Source: Didymella arachidicola | Lineage: Eukaryota > Ascomycota > Dothideomycetes > Pleosporales > Didymellaceae | DNA length: 64,000 nt | Assembly (NCBI GenBank): GCA_016630955.3 | Contig: CM049991.1 | Span: forward strand, 1,302,001-1,366,000 | Direction of reading: 5' to 3' | Shown: positions 39,817 to 52,029 of the stretch, piece after piece | How positions within the stretch are numbered: the first letter of the stretch is position 1 | Layout of the letters: each line of letters starts with the position of its first letter | Position numbers and translations under genes: made by a program | The notes under the pieces: model-generated | What the model saw: only the letters and a program-made list of their open reading frames with translations | Told to the model about the DNA's origin: nothing | The model's database searches: none

Positions 39817-40383
39817 ATGGACGACAGCCACCACCCAGACGCCCCTGCACTCAAAAAGCCGCGTCGCAGCAGCTTCACCTGCAGCAACAAAACTTGCGCC
39901 GTCCAGCACTATCCGCAGAACACGATGAAGCAGTCGCAAATCCTCACACCACCACTCACACCACCGCGCTCGCCTCGCTCATCCGTGTCCACGCCAACCC
40001 GCAACATCGCCCGCAAGGACCGCATCACTTCCAAGGTGCACTTTGACCTGCACATGGCCATCAAACAAAGTAGCTTTACTACCACCGCCGCCGCCGCCGC
40101 CATGTGCGAGTCGAGCCTCTGGACGCTGCCCGGTTCCTCCTGTTTCGAGACCGATCTGGGTACTGCGACTTCCACCACGACCGAGAACAGATGGTCGCGC
40201 CTGCTCCGGAAAGCCGCATCGTCGAACCGCGACCGCCACCGTGCGCGGTTGGAGGGCGATGGCTGGGCCTTTGTGGGCGGCAGGTACAGCGATGAACTGC
40301 AGGAGCTGTGTGGTCAGAGCGCCGAGAGCGTTGACGAGGAATTCGATGTGGTTGTTTTGGCAAGAGAAAGCGTTGGGTGTTAG
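39817..40383 (+). CDS. Hypothetical protein, 188 residues
   Basis: Single open frame starting in a good context (GCAAACATGG). The N-terminus is polar and Pro/Ser-rich (ILTPPLTPPRSPRSSVSTPT), followed by a short alanine run (TTTAAAAAAM) and an acidic C-terminus. It lacks membrane segments and known motifs. It is flanked by promoter-sized gaps and codon composition looks like coding sequence, but I do not recognise it. Confidence 0.5.
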   Translation: MDDSHHPDAPALKKPRRSSFTCSNKTCAVQHYPQNTMKQSQILTPPLTPPRSPRSSVSTPTRNIARKDRITSKVHFDLHMAIKQSSFTTTAAAAAMCESSLWTLPGSSCFETDLGTATSTTTENRWSRLLRKAASSNRDRHRARLEGDGWAFVGGRYSDELQELCGQSAESVDEEFDVVVLARESVGC

Positions 40384-40682
40384 CGCTGGACTTGATGTTC
40401 GTTTGTACTTGACCGTCTATGTTTTTCCCTGGAGTTCTGGATGAGGAGCGTATGATACCCCGGCCGTTACGGCGCAAAAGGAGGAAAAATTCTGGTCCAT
40501 CATTATAGTGATCATTTGATGATAATGCAAACTCTACGCGCGACCATGCCTGGCCCTGTTTTCCCTCACCTTCTGCATGAACCCAGGAATGATAAGAACG
40601 TGCGTCGAAGAGAATGAACAAGTCACGAATCAATCCACAACATCGATTCCTGTCTTCCTAGCAGCGACAAAACACTCCCTTC
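40384..40682. other. Intergenic region between convergent genes
   Basis: 299 bp; the 3' ends of the hypothetical gene and the glycosyltransferase. Nothing distinctive. Confidence 0.5.
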
Positions 40683-41888
40683 CTAAGCCTCAAATAGTCC
40701 CTTCCTAATAACCAACTCATCGTCCACAAGTATAGGCTCAACATACTCGATCCCCTCCCTGACCTGCTCAAAATGCACACTCCCATACCTCAACAACTCC
40801 CCAAACGTCCCCGGCGCCTGATCGCTCTCCTCGTCATCATGCCGATCCAACAGCGTCCCGCACGACGTCGAAAACATCAACTCCTTCCCATGCGTAATCT
40901 TCTGCATCGTGCTCCGCGTCAACAACCTCCACACCACCTTCTCCGCCGTCTTGTACGCCTCCCCCTCTGGATCAGCATCTACCCGCGTGGTAAACACCTT
41001 GAACAGATCCTCGCCATTGTACCCTACAATCTGCTCCGCGGCCCAGTCCTCGGGCAACACGTCGAAGAACAGGATTTTGGTCGCGTAGTACTCGCGGCCG
41101 TCGAACCCCCCGTTCGGTTCCTGCAACCACGTCAACCGGATCCAAGCCACGCATTGCCCAATGTATCCCAGCACCGTCGCCTCGTCGACTTTGAAGTCCC
41201 ATTTGAACCCTCGCGCCTCGCTCTCGGCGAATTTGAAGTCCTGCATGAAGGTAATGAGGGGGTTGTCGATCACGCCTGTGAAGTCTGTGCGGTCTGTCCA
41301 TAGGTGCACGAAGAGGTCGTGCCAGCGCTTGATGAACGGATCGCCTTTGCGCGCGGCGATGAAGTGGTTGGCCAGGTTTTGGGCTAGCATCCAGGGGGCG
41401 CAGACTGTGTAAGGGCTTTATTCGTTGGATAGCTGGTTCCAGCATACCTGGTTTAGATCGCGGAAGAGAATGTTGCCGACGTCCATCCACACGCCTCCGA
41501 ATGCGTGCAGTGCTGCGCCGCGCAGGAAGTCGGCGCTGTGGGGTCCGACGTAGGGGCCTGCCATTGTGCCGTCGACGAATGTCTTGGGCAGGACAGATGG
41601 GTCGATCCAGGATAGCGCGTGGTTGGGTGAGTCGGGGACTGTGTCGAGGACGCGGACCGTCCAGGTGGAGTCGTGAAGACGGTCCCAGTTGGTGATGTTG
41701 CGTTGGCACCATTTGGGCATTGATAGGACTCCGGAGTGCCAGTATGTCCAGATGTTCTTCTCGGAGGTGACGGGAGTATGCTGGGTCAGAGACTGCAGGA
41801 TCTCGGCGTCAGTGCGAGGGTCTTTGCTTTCGACATAGTGGAGCTGAGAGCTATAGCTTTCGGGTATCTCGAACTTGCGTGTGGCCAT
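40683..41888 (-). pseudogene. Capsular-polysaccharide-synthesis/sugar-transferase-like gene with an in-frame stop
   Basis: One frame of 401 codons is broken by a single TAA at 41420-41418. Before it lie 156 residues (start MATRKFEIPESYS) with KNIWTYWHSG, PKWCQRNITNW and HAFGGVWMDVGNILF, the DxD-like nucleotide-sugar region of the Caps_synth/Gly_transf_sug type. After it the same frame continues with SPYTVCAPWMLAQNLANHF and FIKRWHDLFVHLW to a normal end. The nearest splice pair (GTATGC...ACACAG, 43 bp) would shift the frame into another stop, so an intron does not rescue it. Either a recent nonsense mutation or a base error; the rest looks intact. Predicted Golgi or cytosolic glycosyltransferase if functional. 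Confidence 0.72.
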
Positions 41889-42640
41889 TGTCGTGATGGA
41901 GGTACTAAGCCTTACGGTTGAAGGGCTAGGTAAAGAGGACGGGTACTAGTTGAGTTCCTGTGCGGAAGCTTCGACGCCGCAGCATGAATGGCCGATGGAT
42001 TGCGTTAATCGCGCAGTCTACACAACGTATATGTATGGCCCGATTAATTTCTTACGTGAGACAGTCTTGCGAAGTGCACTGCTCCGTTCCAATCGACATC
42101 TGTGGTGGTCAGAAAGTAAGACCTAGTCCGAATTAGTATGGTCGTCAAGGCTGCCCAGTCCGAATACCAAGCAATTCAATGAAATTACAAGCAAACCTGC
42201 TTGAGATATACTGAGACTGTGCTCGCCGTAAGACATCGAGAAGAGGAGGGGGAGAAGAGGAGGAAAGAAGAAGAATATGATAGGATAGATCGAGACTGTA
42301 CGATCTGATCTCCACCTACAAGTGGGCATAAAGTGGTAGTGATGCAGAGAAAGCAAGTGAGACGACAGACGCCGCCCGAGCCGTTCCTGTGCTCCAGTCG
42401 TGCCTGACTGAGTCCCGTGGCCATGCTTGCCCAAAGACTTCCCGGTACGCCCGCCTGCTATTTGGCGCCCATCCAACCCGTAGAACTCTCTGCGCTAATA
42501 TTTCCGTGAGATGACATAGGAGAGAAAACAACTGAGATATTGTTGTGCGATACGTGATGTCGGTCGCTGCGGACCTGCTGCAGCAAGGCGAGCGATATTC
42601 ATAAAATGTCGTTAGCAGGCAGAGATCTGATCGTGTCAGC
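41889..42640. other. Intergenic region
   Basis: 752 bp with the promoter of the glycosyltransferase-like gene and the 3' region of the C2H2 gene. It has a purine-rich stretch near 42237-42280 (GAGAAGAGGAGG type) but no gene. Confidence 0.5.
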
Positions 42641-44301
42641 TTAGGTCACAAAAGAAGGGACTACTCGACCTACTCGTCTTCTCCGCCCGCGACTGCCGCC
42701 TTCCGGCCGCTGAGCAAGTACATCGCGCAATTGCGGGTCGTCCTTATCCTTATCTACGTGATGAACGCGAACGTGTCTGGAATGGTATGTCAGTCACTAC
42801 GTGCACATGTTGACTGCAATCCAACATACCTTTGTAGGTTATCAGGCCTTGGATACTTGTGCTCCCGGTCGGGGCAGAAAGGACAGACGTAGCCTGGAGA
42901 TTGGTGCACCAGACCGTGTCTGATCATCTCATTCTTGCGCTTGAAGCCCTTGCCGCCTTCGCTGCGTGGGCATCCTTTGACCGGGCAGAAGTGAGGTCGA
43001 GTCTGAGAGTGGACGTTCATGTGTGAGCTAGGCAAGTCATTAGCATCATCCAAGAACGCACTATAATGCTTGGCTTACTTGAGGAGGTATTGGGTCTGGA
43101 ACGGTGCGGCGGTGCAGCCTGGTGTATCGCACTTGTAGCTACCAGTGATGTTTTGCTGTATCTGGATGCCAGACCCTATGGGAGGCGGTAGCTGCCTCGA
43201 TGCCATGGCACCATCGATACTCAGCACACGCTGTCGGCTACCTTCGATTGATGTCTGAAGGGTGTCGGCATTGTACCCAACAGGGCTATTGTATTCAACC
43301 ACCGAGGCTGAGCGGAGGGTTGTGTCAGCGATCTGCGATGGCCTTCTGTTGGCTCCTGGCCCAAAGAGAGCCATGTGGTCTCTTTGTCGCAAAAAGACAT
43401 CTCCACCCCGGGCTGGATCAGGCCCAGCACTGGCAGGCGAGGAGGCTTGGAACGGCGGGAAAGGCGATTGTCCGGCTGGAGAGTGGTGTGAGCTTATGGA
43501 TAGCGACCGGAATGGTGCGGAAGGCGACTGCCCCGAGGAAGAGATCGACTGTCGATGTGTGAAAACACCGGTTGGCTCAGATTCATTTGTTGCCGAGCGA
43601 ACAAGTTCGTCAAACTGTGTGATGGATGGCAGTTGATTCGGGGAGGCCGCCGAGTCTGGCGATGCCGCTGAGGATGGCGGTGGCTGCGTTTGGATCGATG
43701 GTAGTTTCGTCCCTAGATTTTCCCTAGCCGGCGACGATAGCCTGAGGTTGTTTAGGTCCAGTTGATCGCTATTGGCTTGAGGATAAGACGGTGTGTAGGT
43801 CGAACCATTGACAGACGTATTTGTGCTTGTGTTGGAGATCACGCTCTGCAAGGCCGATCCATTCGACGACGCGTGCGATGCATGTGATTCACGTCTTTCT
43901 GCAAGAAGCGCATTTTGATTGAAGTCGTTGTTGGCAGCCGCCAAAGAGTCGGACCTCAGACCGGTGGGCGGTGCCGGCATCTCTTTAGCGGATACCTCCT
44001 GCATCTCTTCGTCGGACGATGAGTGCTCTGTTTCAGATGCAGAATTCAGGGCTTCCTGGCTGACAGCGTGTGCTATATCCGGCCGGTTGGGGTCCATTTC
44101 CCGGATGAGGACCCAGTCACCTTGCGTAGGACGATGCTTTCGACGTTTAGACTTGTCACTGCGTCTGGAGGGGGGACTGACGAAAATCTGGGTCACAATA
44201 GGTGGCGGCTCTTCTTGGGGCTTTGCGTCGACAACAACAGGTTGTAAGCCGGGGGACCGTGGACCGAGGGCGTCTTCCTCCGTATAGTAGTCTCCAGGCA
44301 T
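42641..44301 (-). CDS. C2H2 zinc-finger transcription factor
   Basis: Exons 44301-43079, 43027-42830 and 42776-42641 (introns 51 and 53 bp) encode 518 residues. Residues 1-390 are Ser/Pro/Gln-rich and disordered, with a basic patch (RRSDKSKRRKHRP) that may be a nuclear localisation signal. The C-terminal 110 residues hold zinc-finger segments: YKCDTPGCTAAPF...LLNSHMNVH, HFCPVKGCPRSEGGKGFKRKNEMIRHGLVH and YVCPFCPDREHKYPRPDNLQRHVRVHH. Both splices fall inside this domain and restore Cys/His spacing. Only the tail after the last finger lacks recognisable features. Target genes unknown. Confidence 0.87.
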
Positions 44302-46081
44302 TGGGGGGTGGGACCGGGCTTGAGGCTCTGCCAGGGTCTGGCCGCGATCACCGGAAAATCAAAAAAGATCGAGTGCTGAGGAAATGCGGTGTCTATCCCA
44401 AGCACACCTCCTCAAAAGCACCGAGGAATAATCCCGGGCCGCGGTGCAGAGATGAAGCGTGAAAGAAGAACCAGCGGTCGATGAGGCTCTGAAAGACGGT
44501 CAGCATGACCGAGTGTCGCATTCTCTGGTACACAAAGGCCAGAACTCAGAGGCGCTGGGTAGTGTCAAAGGGTTCGGAAAAACTCCGAGGTGTCAGGGGA
44601 AGAAAACGACGGATGGAAGCTGATCAAATGCCGACAGAAGCGTCCAAGGCTGCGGCTCGTGACGGAGACTGCCCATGCAACCTGGGCGTGCAAGGATGTC
44701 GGAAGGCAGAGGGTTACAACATGTCGTGTGTTGAGGCGGCTCCTGGAAAGAGCGGAGAAAATGACAGCATAAGATTTGGGTTGTGGAGAAAGTGCGTGGA
44801 GAAACTTGGAAGTGGGCTCAGAGCCGCGGACAAGAGGCGGCTCTGCACGGTGTAAACGTACCCGAGTGTCAGTGCAACGACTACTTTTCAGCCTCAAGTC
44901 GGTGGAGAAAGCGCGCCGATCAGCCCTCATCCACAGCGCTGGGAAACGGGTGCGCTGGTGTCTTGTTTGAGCGTCTGGTCAGTGTCGCGAGACTGCGTGC
45001 GACCTGAGCAACAGGTGCTGGCGACCCTCGAGCCGTTCGAGACGAAAGGATGTTCCCGGGCTGGCGCGGTGAGAGGCTGATGCGGGGATCTGGACGCGCG
45101 TGGTCTTTCGCCAGAGGTCTTCCGGAGGGCGCAATCCAGTACGTAACAATCGCGAGGCTGCGGCTACAGTCAGTGTGGAGAAGAGGAGAGTGAGCCTGCC
45201 ATGATGACACCCAACAGCTGCCCTCTACACGAGCTCCGCGCCCGTTCACTCGGGGGCGCAGCCTGACAGGCCACTGCGGCTGACAATCCAATTATGAGGC
45301 TCTTCCCCCTCGCCAGAGCCAGACCTGGAGCGCAGGCAGGTGCGTTTGAGCGCTAAGCCACGTTTGTGCACCCCGCTCATTCCCCATGTGGGGATTGTGG
45401 GTTGATGGTACCGAGAAAAGTTCGCAGTCCCGTTTTCCAACATGAAAGATGACGGCGATGACCTCGGTCGGCAGTGGTCTGGTTGAACCCTCAGCCGCGT
45501 TCTCTGATTGCTTGGTCGTTTGTAGTAATTTATCCGCCAGTCATCATATGCTGATGGCTTGCCCATCACCAATCAAGCGTTCAAGCCGGGCCGACATTGC
45601 GGTGGGAGCAGGTGGGTCAAAGTTTTCATGAAAACTTAACAAGGGCCGAGGAAAATACCATGTTTTGTACCAATGCTCGTTGTTTGTATGGGCGGATGAA
45701 GCTTGCCGCACAAATTGTGCAGAGTAGAGTCGTACCTGCACCTTCATCCACCACTGCGCACCTCTCTGGCTCAGCACAACGATGCTGGCCTATCGTACAG
45801 TCTTGACTGTGTATGATCCCGTCTATCGCTGCCTGAAAAAGCTTCCACGGCATTGCATTGAGGTACGAGACCTCCGGCTCGCTAGCGCATGCTCACCGTC
45901 CCCACATTCCGTCGTCGAAAGGACGAGTACGTCGTGCTAGAAGAAAGACCAACGCCAAAAAGCAAGAACACGCCGCTGAAGTAATGCTGCGCCGAATGAG
46001 GTATTCCACATTAAGAACCGGCTGATTTCATCCGACACATTGTGGGTGGCATCGCCAGTCGTACACTTGTCCTTCAAGCTT
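44302..46081. other. Gene-free region, probable long promoter/leader
   Basis: 1.78 kb upstream of the C2H2 gene and downstream of the Agc1 gene. Only short overlapping frames without recognisable similarity are present. A long regulatory 5' leader for the C2H2 regulator is plausible. No tRNA or repeat seen. Confidence 0.5.
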
Positions 46082-48382
46082 TTATGCTTCCTTGCTGCCA
46101 AAGCCCGGAATCCCACGGAACGTTTGTCCAGTGGGGAGTCTCGGGCGACCGAAGTTCTCGTCAAGGTCGAGGATAACCTTTAGAGCGTTACGGCTCCGTA
46201 AATACGGCAGAGGAGCTGTGGCTTCCTCAAGACCGACCGAAGGCTCGAGGCTGGCCTCGGCATCAGCACCACCATGCATAGGGAAAGCTGCGAACATGTC
46301 AGTATCATTGTGATCGCGAAAGACTAGGGATGGCTTACTTCGCTGCAACACTTCGTAGCCGGCCAGAGTGAAACCGAACTGAGGCGAAGATCGCATGATA
46401 CGGGCTGGCCCACCCTTGAAGAATGCCTTCAAGCCTTCCTGCTGCCAAATCTTCTTTGCGCAATCGCGTAGACCGTTGTAGGTAGCATCGCCCTTGCGCG
46501 CCTCGACTTGCAGACGTGTCTTGATGACGTCGCACGGTGTAGTCAGGTAAGCAGCGGGCATACCGGCGATGGCACCTGCGGTCAACATCTGAACAACACC
46601 CAGCTTCTTCTGAGCGCTCTCGCCGAAGTAATCCTTCTTCAGATGGCTGTATGTTGGGAAGTAGATAGCAGAGAAGGGAACTGGACCTTGTCAGCACTGC
46701 CAAAAATTGTGTTCGGTGCACTTACCGTCACGGAGCAGGCAGGCGCTAGCTCCCTTGTACAAGCCTACAAGACCCAAGTTTCTTACAATCCACATGGCGG
46801 ATCGCCTGGAAACACCCTCCACGTTCTTTGCAAGCTCACCCTGAATTTGCAGGCGAATCTTGACGATCTCGAGAGGATTTGTGAAAACCTGTTCAACACA
46901 GTCAGCATGTGCATCAAACATCTTCTTGGACAGCTACTGACCACCTGACATCCACCAGCCATGCCACCAGCTAAGATTTCGGCTGGAATTTTGATGTTTC
47001 CGGTATCCTTGTCCGTCATCTTTCCTCGTACTAGGTCGTTCACCGTCAGCTTGATAGCCTTCTCGGGAGCTACACCGACAAGCTGAGGCAATACACCAGA
47101 GTACAATCCCCTGAAGCCCTCGTTCTTGATCACCTTCTGGGCGCAGTCGAGAGAATTCTTGTAGAGGACAGTTCCAACCCCAGTGCTCCTCTGGTTCTGC
47201 ATTCGTGTCTTGACCAGGTCAATGGGGTAGACCATAAAAGCTCCGAAAGCTCCAGCCAGAGACCCAAGCGCGAAGTGATGGACAGACTCGAGAACGTCAT
47301 GCCATATTGACTTTGTGCTAGCAAAGACCTTCTGGCCAACATCAGCGATCGCGCTAGCTCCGAGATGCGAAGCTGTGTGCCACGAGGGATCAAGCACGCG
47401 CGCAAAGTCCTTGAGACTCAGTCTCCCTGACGGTTCGTCCAATCCAGCAAAGTGGAAGAGGATGTCTGCTTCCATGGGAGTGTAGAGGTTGAACCTGCTT
47501 ATCCTGGCGGCCTCGTTGAGAAAATCTGTTCGTGTGATCTTGCCGTCGATACTCTTCTGGGTTGCGTTGCGAACAATCAACTCAACCATATCCATCTGCT
47601 GGATCATGTTCTGGAAAGCGCGAACATTGGCGTACGAGATCTTGCTCCCTACAGAAATGTTGCAAAGAGTTGTGAGGTTCTCGAGAAGATAGTCCGAGAG
47701 CTTGTGACTTGCAGTCTCGCGGATGATGCGCTGGAAGTCCGAAGGCTCAATGTACCCATCCTTATTGGCGTCAAAATGCAGGAATGCTTGACGGACACGC
47801 TCGCCCTGCAGCCCGCGCAACATTTGCGCGAATTGTGGGTACGTCATTGCGTGCCTCCTCTTCTTGGACCCAATGTACAAAGTCGCCCACTCAGCTTCCC
47901 AGTTGAAGGGCAGGCTGTCTTCTGTCTTGTGGGCCTTCCATGTGTCGTAGAACTCGTCAAAATTGATGTAGCCGGTGCCCTTCTTGTCGAAGAAGCGGAA
48001 AATGACCTCGTACTCGGCATCGGGTTTCGCGAGCAGGTTCTGAAAGACACCCCAGTCATGGATGTCGACCCTGCCCTTTCGCTCGCGGTCTGCAACCTGG
48101 AACAGGATGCCATACTGGTAGCGCTTGATTTTGTGCTGTTGGCGGACGCGCCGTTAGCTTTGCCCTGCCTTCGACCGTGACACTGCAGACGCAATTGCTT
48201 ACGTAGTCTTCACTCTCGGGGGCAACGGCCTCGATGAAGCCGTCCTCGTTGAGAAAGTATTCGCCGGTTGTATCGTCCTTCTGGGCGTGTTTCATGAACG
48301 CAGAGCGCGTAAGCTGCGACAGCTGCGGCTCCTCAGAAGTGCCCAGCAGCACCTCGCCCACTTGCTCCTTGAGGGCGGACAT
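46082..48382 (-). CDS. AGC1: Mitochondrial aspartate/glutamate carrier with EF-hand domain
   Basis: Five exons: 48382-48203, 48135-46942, 46888-46726, 46680-46339 and 46287-46082, giving 694 residues. The last intron is 51 bp and in frame; splicing gives YEVLQRTFPMHG as in relatives. The N-terminal half carries EF-hand segments (for example DANKDGYIEPSDF and FDKKGTGYINFDEF). Three carrier repeats follow, each with the PX[D/E]XX[K/R] signature: PIDLVKTR, PLEIVKIR and PCDVIKTR. This two-part layout is specific to calcium-regulated aspartate/glutamate carriers of the inner membrane (citrin/aralar type), which feed the malate-aspartate shuttle. Confidence 0.93.
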
Positions 48383-49355
48383 GGTGGATCAAGGGTGAGC
48401 TGCACCGCGATATCAGCGTATAATTGGCTCGATTACAGTCTTGGATGGAGATGTAGAGATGTCAGGAGAAAGGTAAGGGCGAAAGTTGTGAGTCGGCCAA
48501 CGCGCCGTATTGAATGGAGCTTGCAGCGAGCTTCGGAGCTAACAATTTCAAGGCCTAAGCGGCGAAAACGTGGGGAAAGCGCGGGCGGAGCAAATTCGAC
48601 TCCGGCAACTGGCTGAGGACCTGAAATCACCTTCTAGTCATTGCTACGTGACGGTCGCTGTGCAGGCTGCGTTGCTTTTCCGCGGCAGCTGCTTGCACGA
48701 GGCTCGCGCAACATCTTTGGCTTTTCGAGGCTGACCCGTCTACACCATGCCCTTCACCGCCTGCCAACAGTCCACGATCGAATGATCGGATTTGCACCTA
48801 GAGGTGGCAGAAATCAACATTGGACTTGAGCCGCTCGAGCGTGTTCTGCCATAGAATCCGGGGTACAGACTCAGTCAACAGCTTGCGTGTTCCAGCCGCC
48901 AGCGTCCGTGAGGCTCTGTGCTTGCCGGACCAAAGAAAGTTCAGCAGTCAAGCTTCTAGCGTGCCGCTCGCCCAGGAACAGGGCAACCTGTGCCATCGGT
49001 ACCTGATACGTCAATGGTCTGTCACTATTCACAATCATGAGGTTTTGGTCGTTCTTGTCTGCTATTGCCATCTTGACATCTCGCAGCTGAACGGCGACTA
49101 TCACATGCCCTATGACCCACCGACTGTGGGTCGTTTTCCAGTGCAAATGATGCACAGGCAGCTCGCCTCGAGCTTGCGGGCGCGATCGGAGCAGCAAGCC
49201 TAGCGCAACGCAGTGGAAATAATTACCCAAAATAGATACTCAGTACAACTGCTAGAAATGGATAGTTATCAAGGCGTGCCCTATTTGGCTCCTGCCAGTC
49301 TAAGAGGTGGTAATATGCAGTATGTGACAACGCTACAGAATCGAGTGCAAGGGTA
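48383..49355. other. Intergenic region
   Basis: 973 bp with the Agc1 promoter and the 3' region of the Pdx1 gene. Frames of up to 127 codons occur on both strands, but they overlap each other and show no family features. Confidence 0.5.
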
Positions 49356-50842
49356 TTAGACAACCAGCCTGCCGGGCTCGGCTTCCAAGACAGCCTTGAC
49401 GCGTTCGAGGAAAACGCGCGCTCTCTTCTCGTCACCCTTGGGTACGCTGACGCTGAACACGTTCAGGGGACCCACAGCCCTCTCCGGCCCGCCAACTGCC
49501 TTCGCTCCGCGAGCTACTGACTTCTTGCCAGCAAGGATCTCGAGTACATCCGGCTTCTTGAAGCTCGATGGTCGTGTGCCGATTGTTGTGGGAGGCAGCG
49601 AGGTCACTTGTGGCACATAACTGCCACGAGAGAAGTTCTTACGGGCGACCTTGTCGAGTCCAAGAACAGCGTTGAACAGCTCATCAGCTGTAGGCTTGGC
49701 GGTCTTCGACTTGGGAAGCTCTTCGTTTGCGAGTTCTGTGGCGCGAGTGATGAATGTAGAGAGAGGCAGGAAGACACCGATAGAGTCCTTGACACGTTTC
49801 TGGACTTCTGTGACGGCGGTGAGAGAGATAGGCAAAGCAATCTCAACAGGGAGATTCTCGACCACCTTGGGAGCTGCTGCTGCGGTAGGCTTCTTGGCAG
49901 GAGCCTCCTTCTTAGGCATGACCTTGATGTTGGACAGATCGAGGTGGGAGAGCTTTGTGAAACGATCTGCCAGTTCAGAGGGGTATGACTCCTGAATCTT
50001 GCCAACGTAAGCCAGAACATCTCCCTTCAGCAACCTCCCTCCGGGTCCACTCGCGGGGATCTTGTCTGCATCTGTCTTGGACAGTCCGTTGGTCTTGAGG
50101 AGGTGCTCAACGGAGGGGTAGAGGGGGTATGTCTGTTTTGAGGCCTTGCTGCTGGAGGCTTTCTTCTCAGACTGCTGTGGAGGCGGTGTTGAGGTGCGCT
50201 CCTCCTTGGGAACTGGCTTCGACTCCTCCTTAGGCTGCTTCTTGGGAGTCTCTGCTTGCTTGGGCGCGGAGTCCTCCGCGGGAAGCTCGAGGGCGCTGAG
50301 GTCGTCGCCGGGCTCTGCGGTGATGGCGATCCTGGTACCAACCTGAACCTTCTGAGAGTTGTCTCCCTGGATGATCTTTGCGAGAATGCCATCGTCCTGC
50401 GCTTCAACGTCCATCTGTGCCTTGTCGGTTTCGATCTCGAGGAGGACGTCGCCGGCGGAGAAGGAATCGCCTGATCAGGTCAGCACTATCGCCGCTCATA
50501 GCCTGATGTTCCCAGTCCATAGTACAGCCTTCATAGCTGCATTGGAAACAGCCACTCTGAGCCTCCGTCTCCGTCTCTTCAGGTGTGGTGGGCTGGGTCG
50601 GTCGTACCTTCCTTGATCTTCCAGGTCGCGATGTTACCCTCGGTCATCGTCGGAGACAGCGCAGGCATATTGAAGTTCTGAGCAGCGAGCGATGGCTGTC
50701 CAGCGTGGAGTGCTACGCATTGTTATCAGTGGCTTTCCCAAGTCCGATCGGCGAGACGCTCACCTCTCCTCGCGCCGTGGTTGCGCAGCTGCTGGGACGC
50801 AGCACGAGCCGACACCCTACATGCCGCAGCGAGAGAAGCCAT
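49356..50842 (-). CDS. PDX1: Pyruvate dehydrogenase complex protein X (E3-binding)
   Basis: Exons 50842-50764, 50712-50608 and 50470-49356 (introns 51 and 137 bp) give 432 residues. A mitochondrial presequence (MASLAAACRVSARAASQQLR) precedes a lipoyl domain starting at FNMPALSPTMTEG, with the lipoylated Lys in EIETDKAQMDVE. After a Pro/Lys/Glu-rich linker comes a peripheral-subunit-binding domain (YPSVEHLLKTNGL...GPGGRLLKGDVLAYV). The C-terminal part lacks the HxxxD acetyltransferase motif of E2, as in Pdx1. It anchors dihydrolipoamide dehydrogenase to the pyruvate dehydrogenase core in the matrix. Confidence 0.92.
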
Positions 50843-51095
50843 GGGAGACCAATTGGCGAGAGGGGGGATTGGCGGCTGAGGTGGGCGGGGTGCGAGAGAG
50901 CGGACTGTCGAGATGTAGAATGTTGGGATCGCGCAAAGCTGTCGGCGAAGCACAGACTCTCCGATGTCTCGACGTTTCTGGGACTGGTCTACGAGCGCGC
51001 CTCTGCCAATTGACCGCAACACCGATCAGTCACATATGTAGGCTGCAATTTGGATATGATTCGCAACTTCCTGGGAAGCTAACTGTTTCAGCGCA
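50843..51095. promoter_or_regulatory. Bidirectional promoter region, Pdx1 / mitochondrial membrane protein
   Basis: Only 253 bp separate the two divergent ATGs, and both genes encode mitochondrial proteins, so shared control is plausible. No specific site identified. Confidence 0.5.
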
Positions 51096-52029
51096 ATGTC
51101 CGCCTCTTCTCGGGGCTTTGCCGCCTTCAAGCAGCATTCATCGTTTCGCCTGCCCTCTTCCCTCCGCGCCGCTCTCTTCGGTCCCCGAGAGCAGTTCTTC
51201 CAGCCAAATAGTATTCGCCAATCTCGAAAATTCTCCTCGTCAATACTGCGCAGATATCAGTACCCAAAGTCAGCGCTGAACAGACCCTCTTCATTTATCA
51301 GCAGCGACCCGGTACTGCGACAAGTGGTCCAGACACGGCAGCCAGTCGTCCTGTACGAGGCGCCGAAGAGCAAATGGTACTACTGGAAGGTCTATGGACT
51401 TGCTGCGATATGGATTGGCACAGGCGCATACTCGATAAAATTCCAGGGAGACGTGAAGGACATCCCAGATCTGCCATTCTTCGTACGGCCGACATACATC
51501 GTAGTTGGCCTGGGCTTCATTGCAATCGGCTCCTATATCTGCAGTGCACCTACAAATCGCATGCGCTCATTGGAGGTTGTACCCAGCATGATGGGAGGGC
51601 CAATACAGTTGCGCATGGCTGTCAGGCAGGCACCGTGGTCGAAGGAGCGCATTATCTACACAAATCTTGGAACTGCAACAATAAGCGAGAAGTGCCAGCC
51701 CATGGCAGTGGAGTTACATGAAGCTGAACGTGCGAGACGCCAGAGCGTATGGCAGGACATGGAAAACATGAACATGCTGTCGAAGGCGTGGGAAGGGTCG
51801 GCGCGTTGGGTGCACCAGAAGTGGACCAGTTTCTTCCTAAGATTCAAATTCGCTGTGCTGAGGTTTGGCATTGCGAAGGTTGAGGTGCAAGGAGAAAAGT
51901 GGAAGATCGACTGCTCAGGGTATCTGTTGGAGAACGGCAGAGGTATGTTGCAGGACATGAACACAAAAGCAAATGGACGGGTGAGACTGACATTTAATAG
52001 CTGTCGATCGCATTATACCGGAAGAATAG
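51096..52029 (+). CDS. Mitochondrial inner-membrane protein, TMEM223-like
   Basis: Exons 51096-51942 and 52001-52029 (58-bp intron ending CTGAC...TTTAATAG) encode 291 residues. The last exon is short and adds the terminus AVDRIIPEE. The N-terminus is basic and hydroxylated, like a mitochondrial presequence. Two hydrophobic segments are present: KVYGLAAIWIGTGAYSI and PTYIVVGLGFIAIGSYI. A conserved C-terminal region (KFAVLRFGIAKVEVQGEKWK) follows. From memory this is a conserved ascomycete protein resembling TMEM223, proposed to help respiratory-complex assembly. The assignment is tentative. Confidence 0.75.

Noticed and set aside
41376..41432. Intron that would remove the TAA in the glycosyltransferase-like gene
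   Set aside because: The available GT/AG pairs give 43 or 64 bp, neither a multiple of three, and lead to another stop or the wrong frame.
48820..49230. Overlapping frames of 119-127 codons on both strands
   Set aside because: They overlap each other and show no motif; most likely chance frames.
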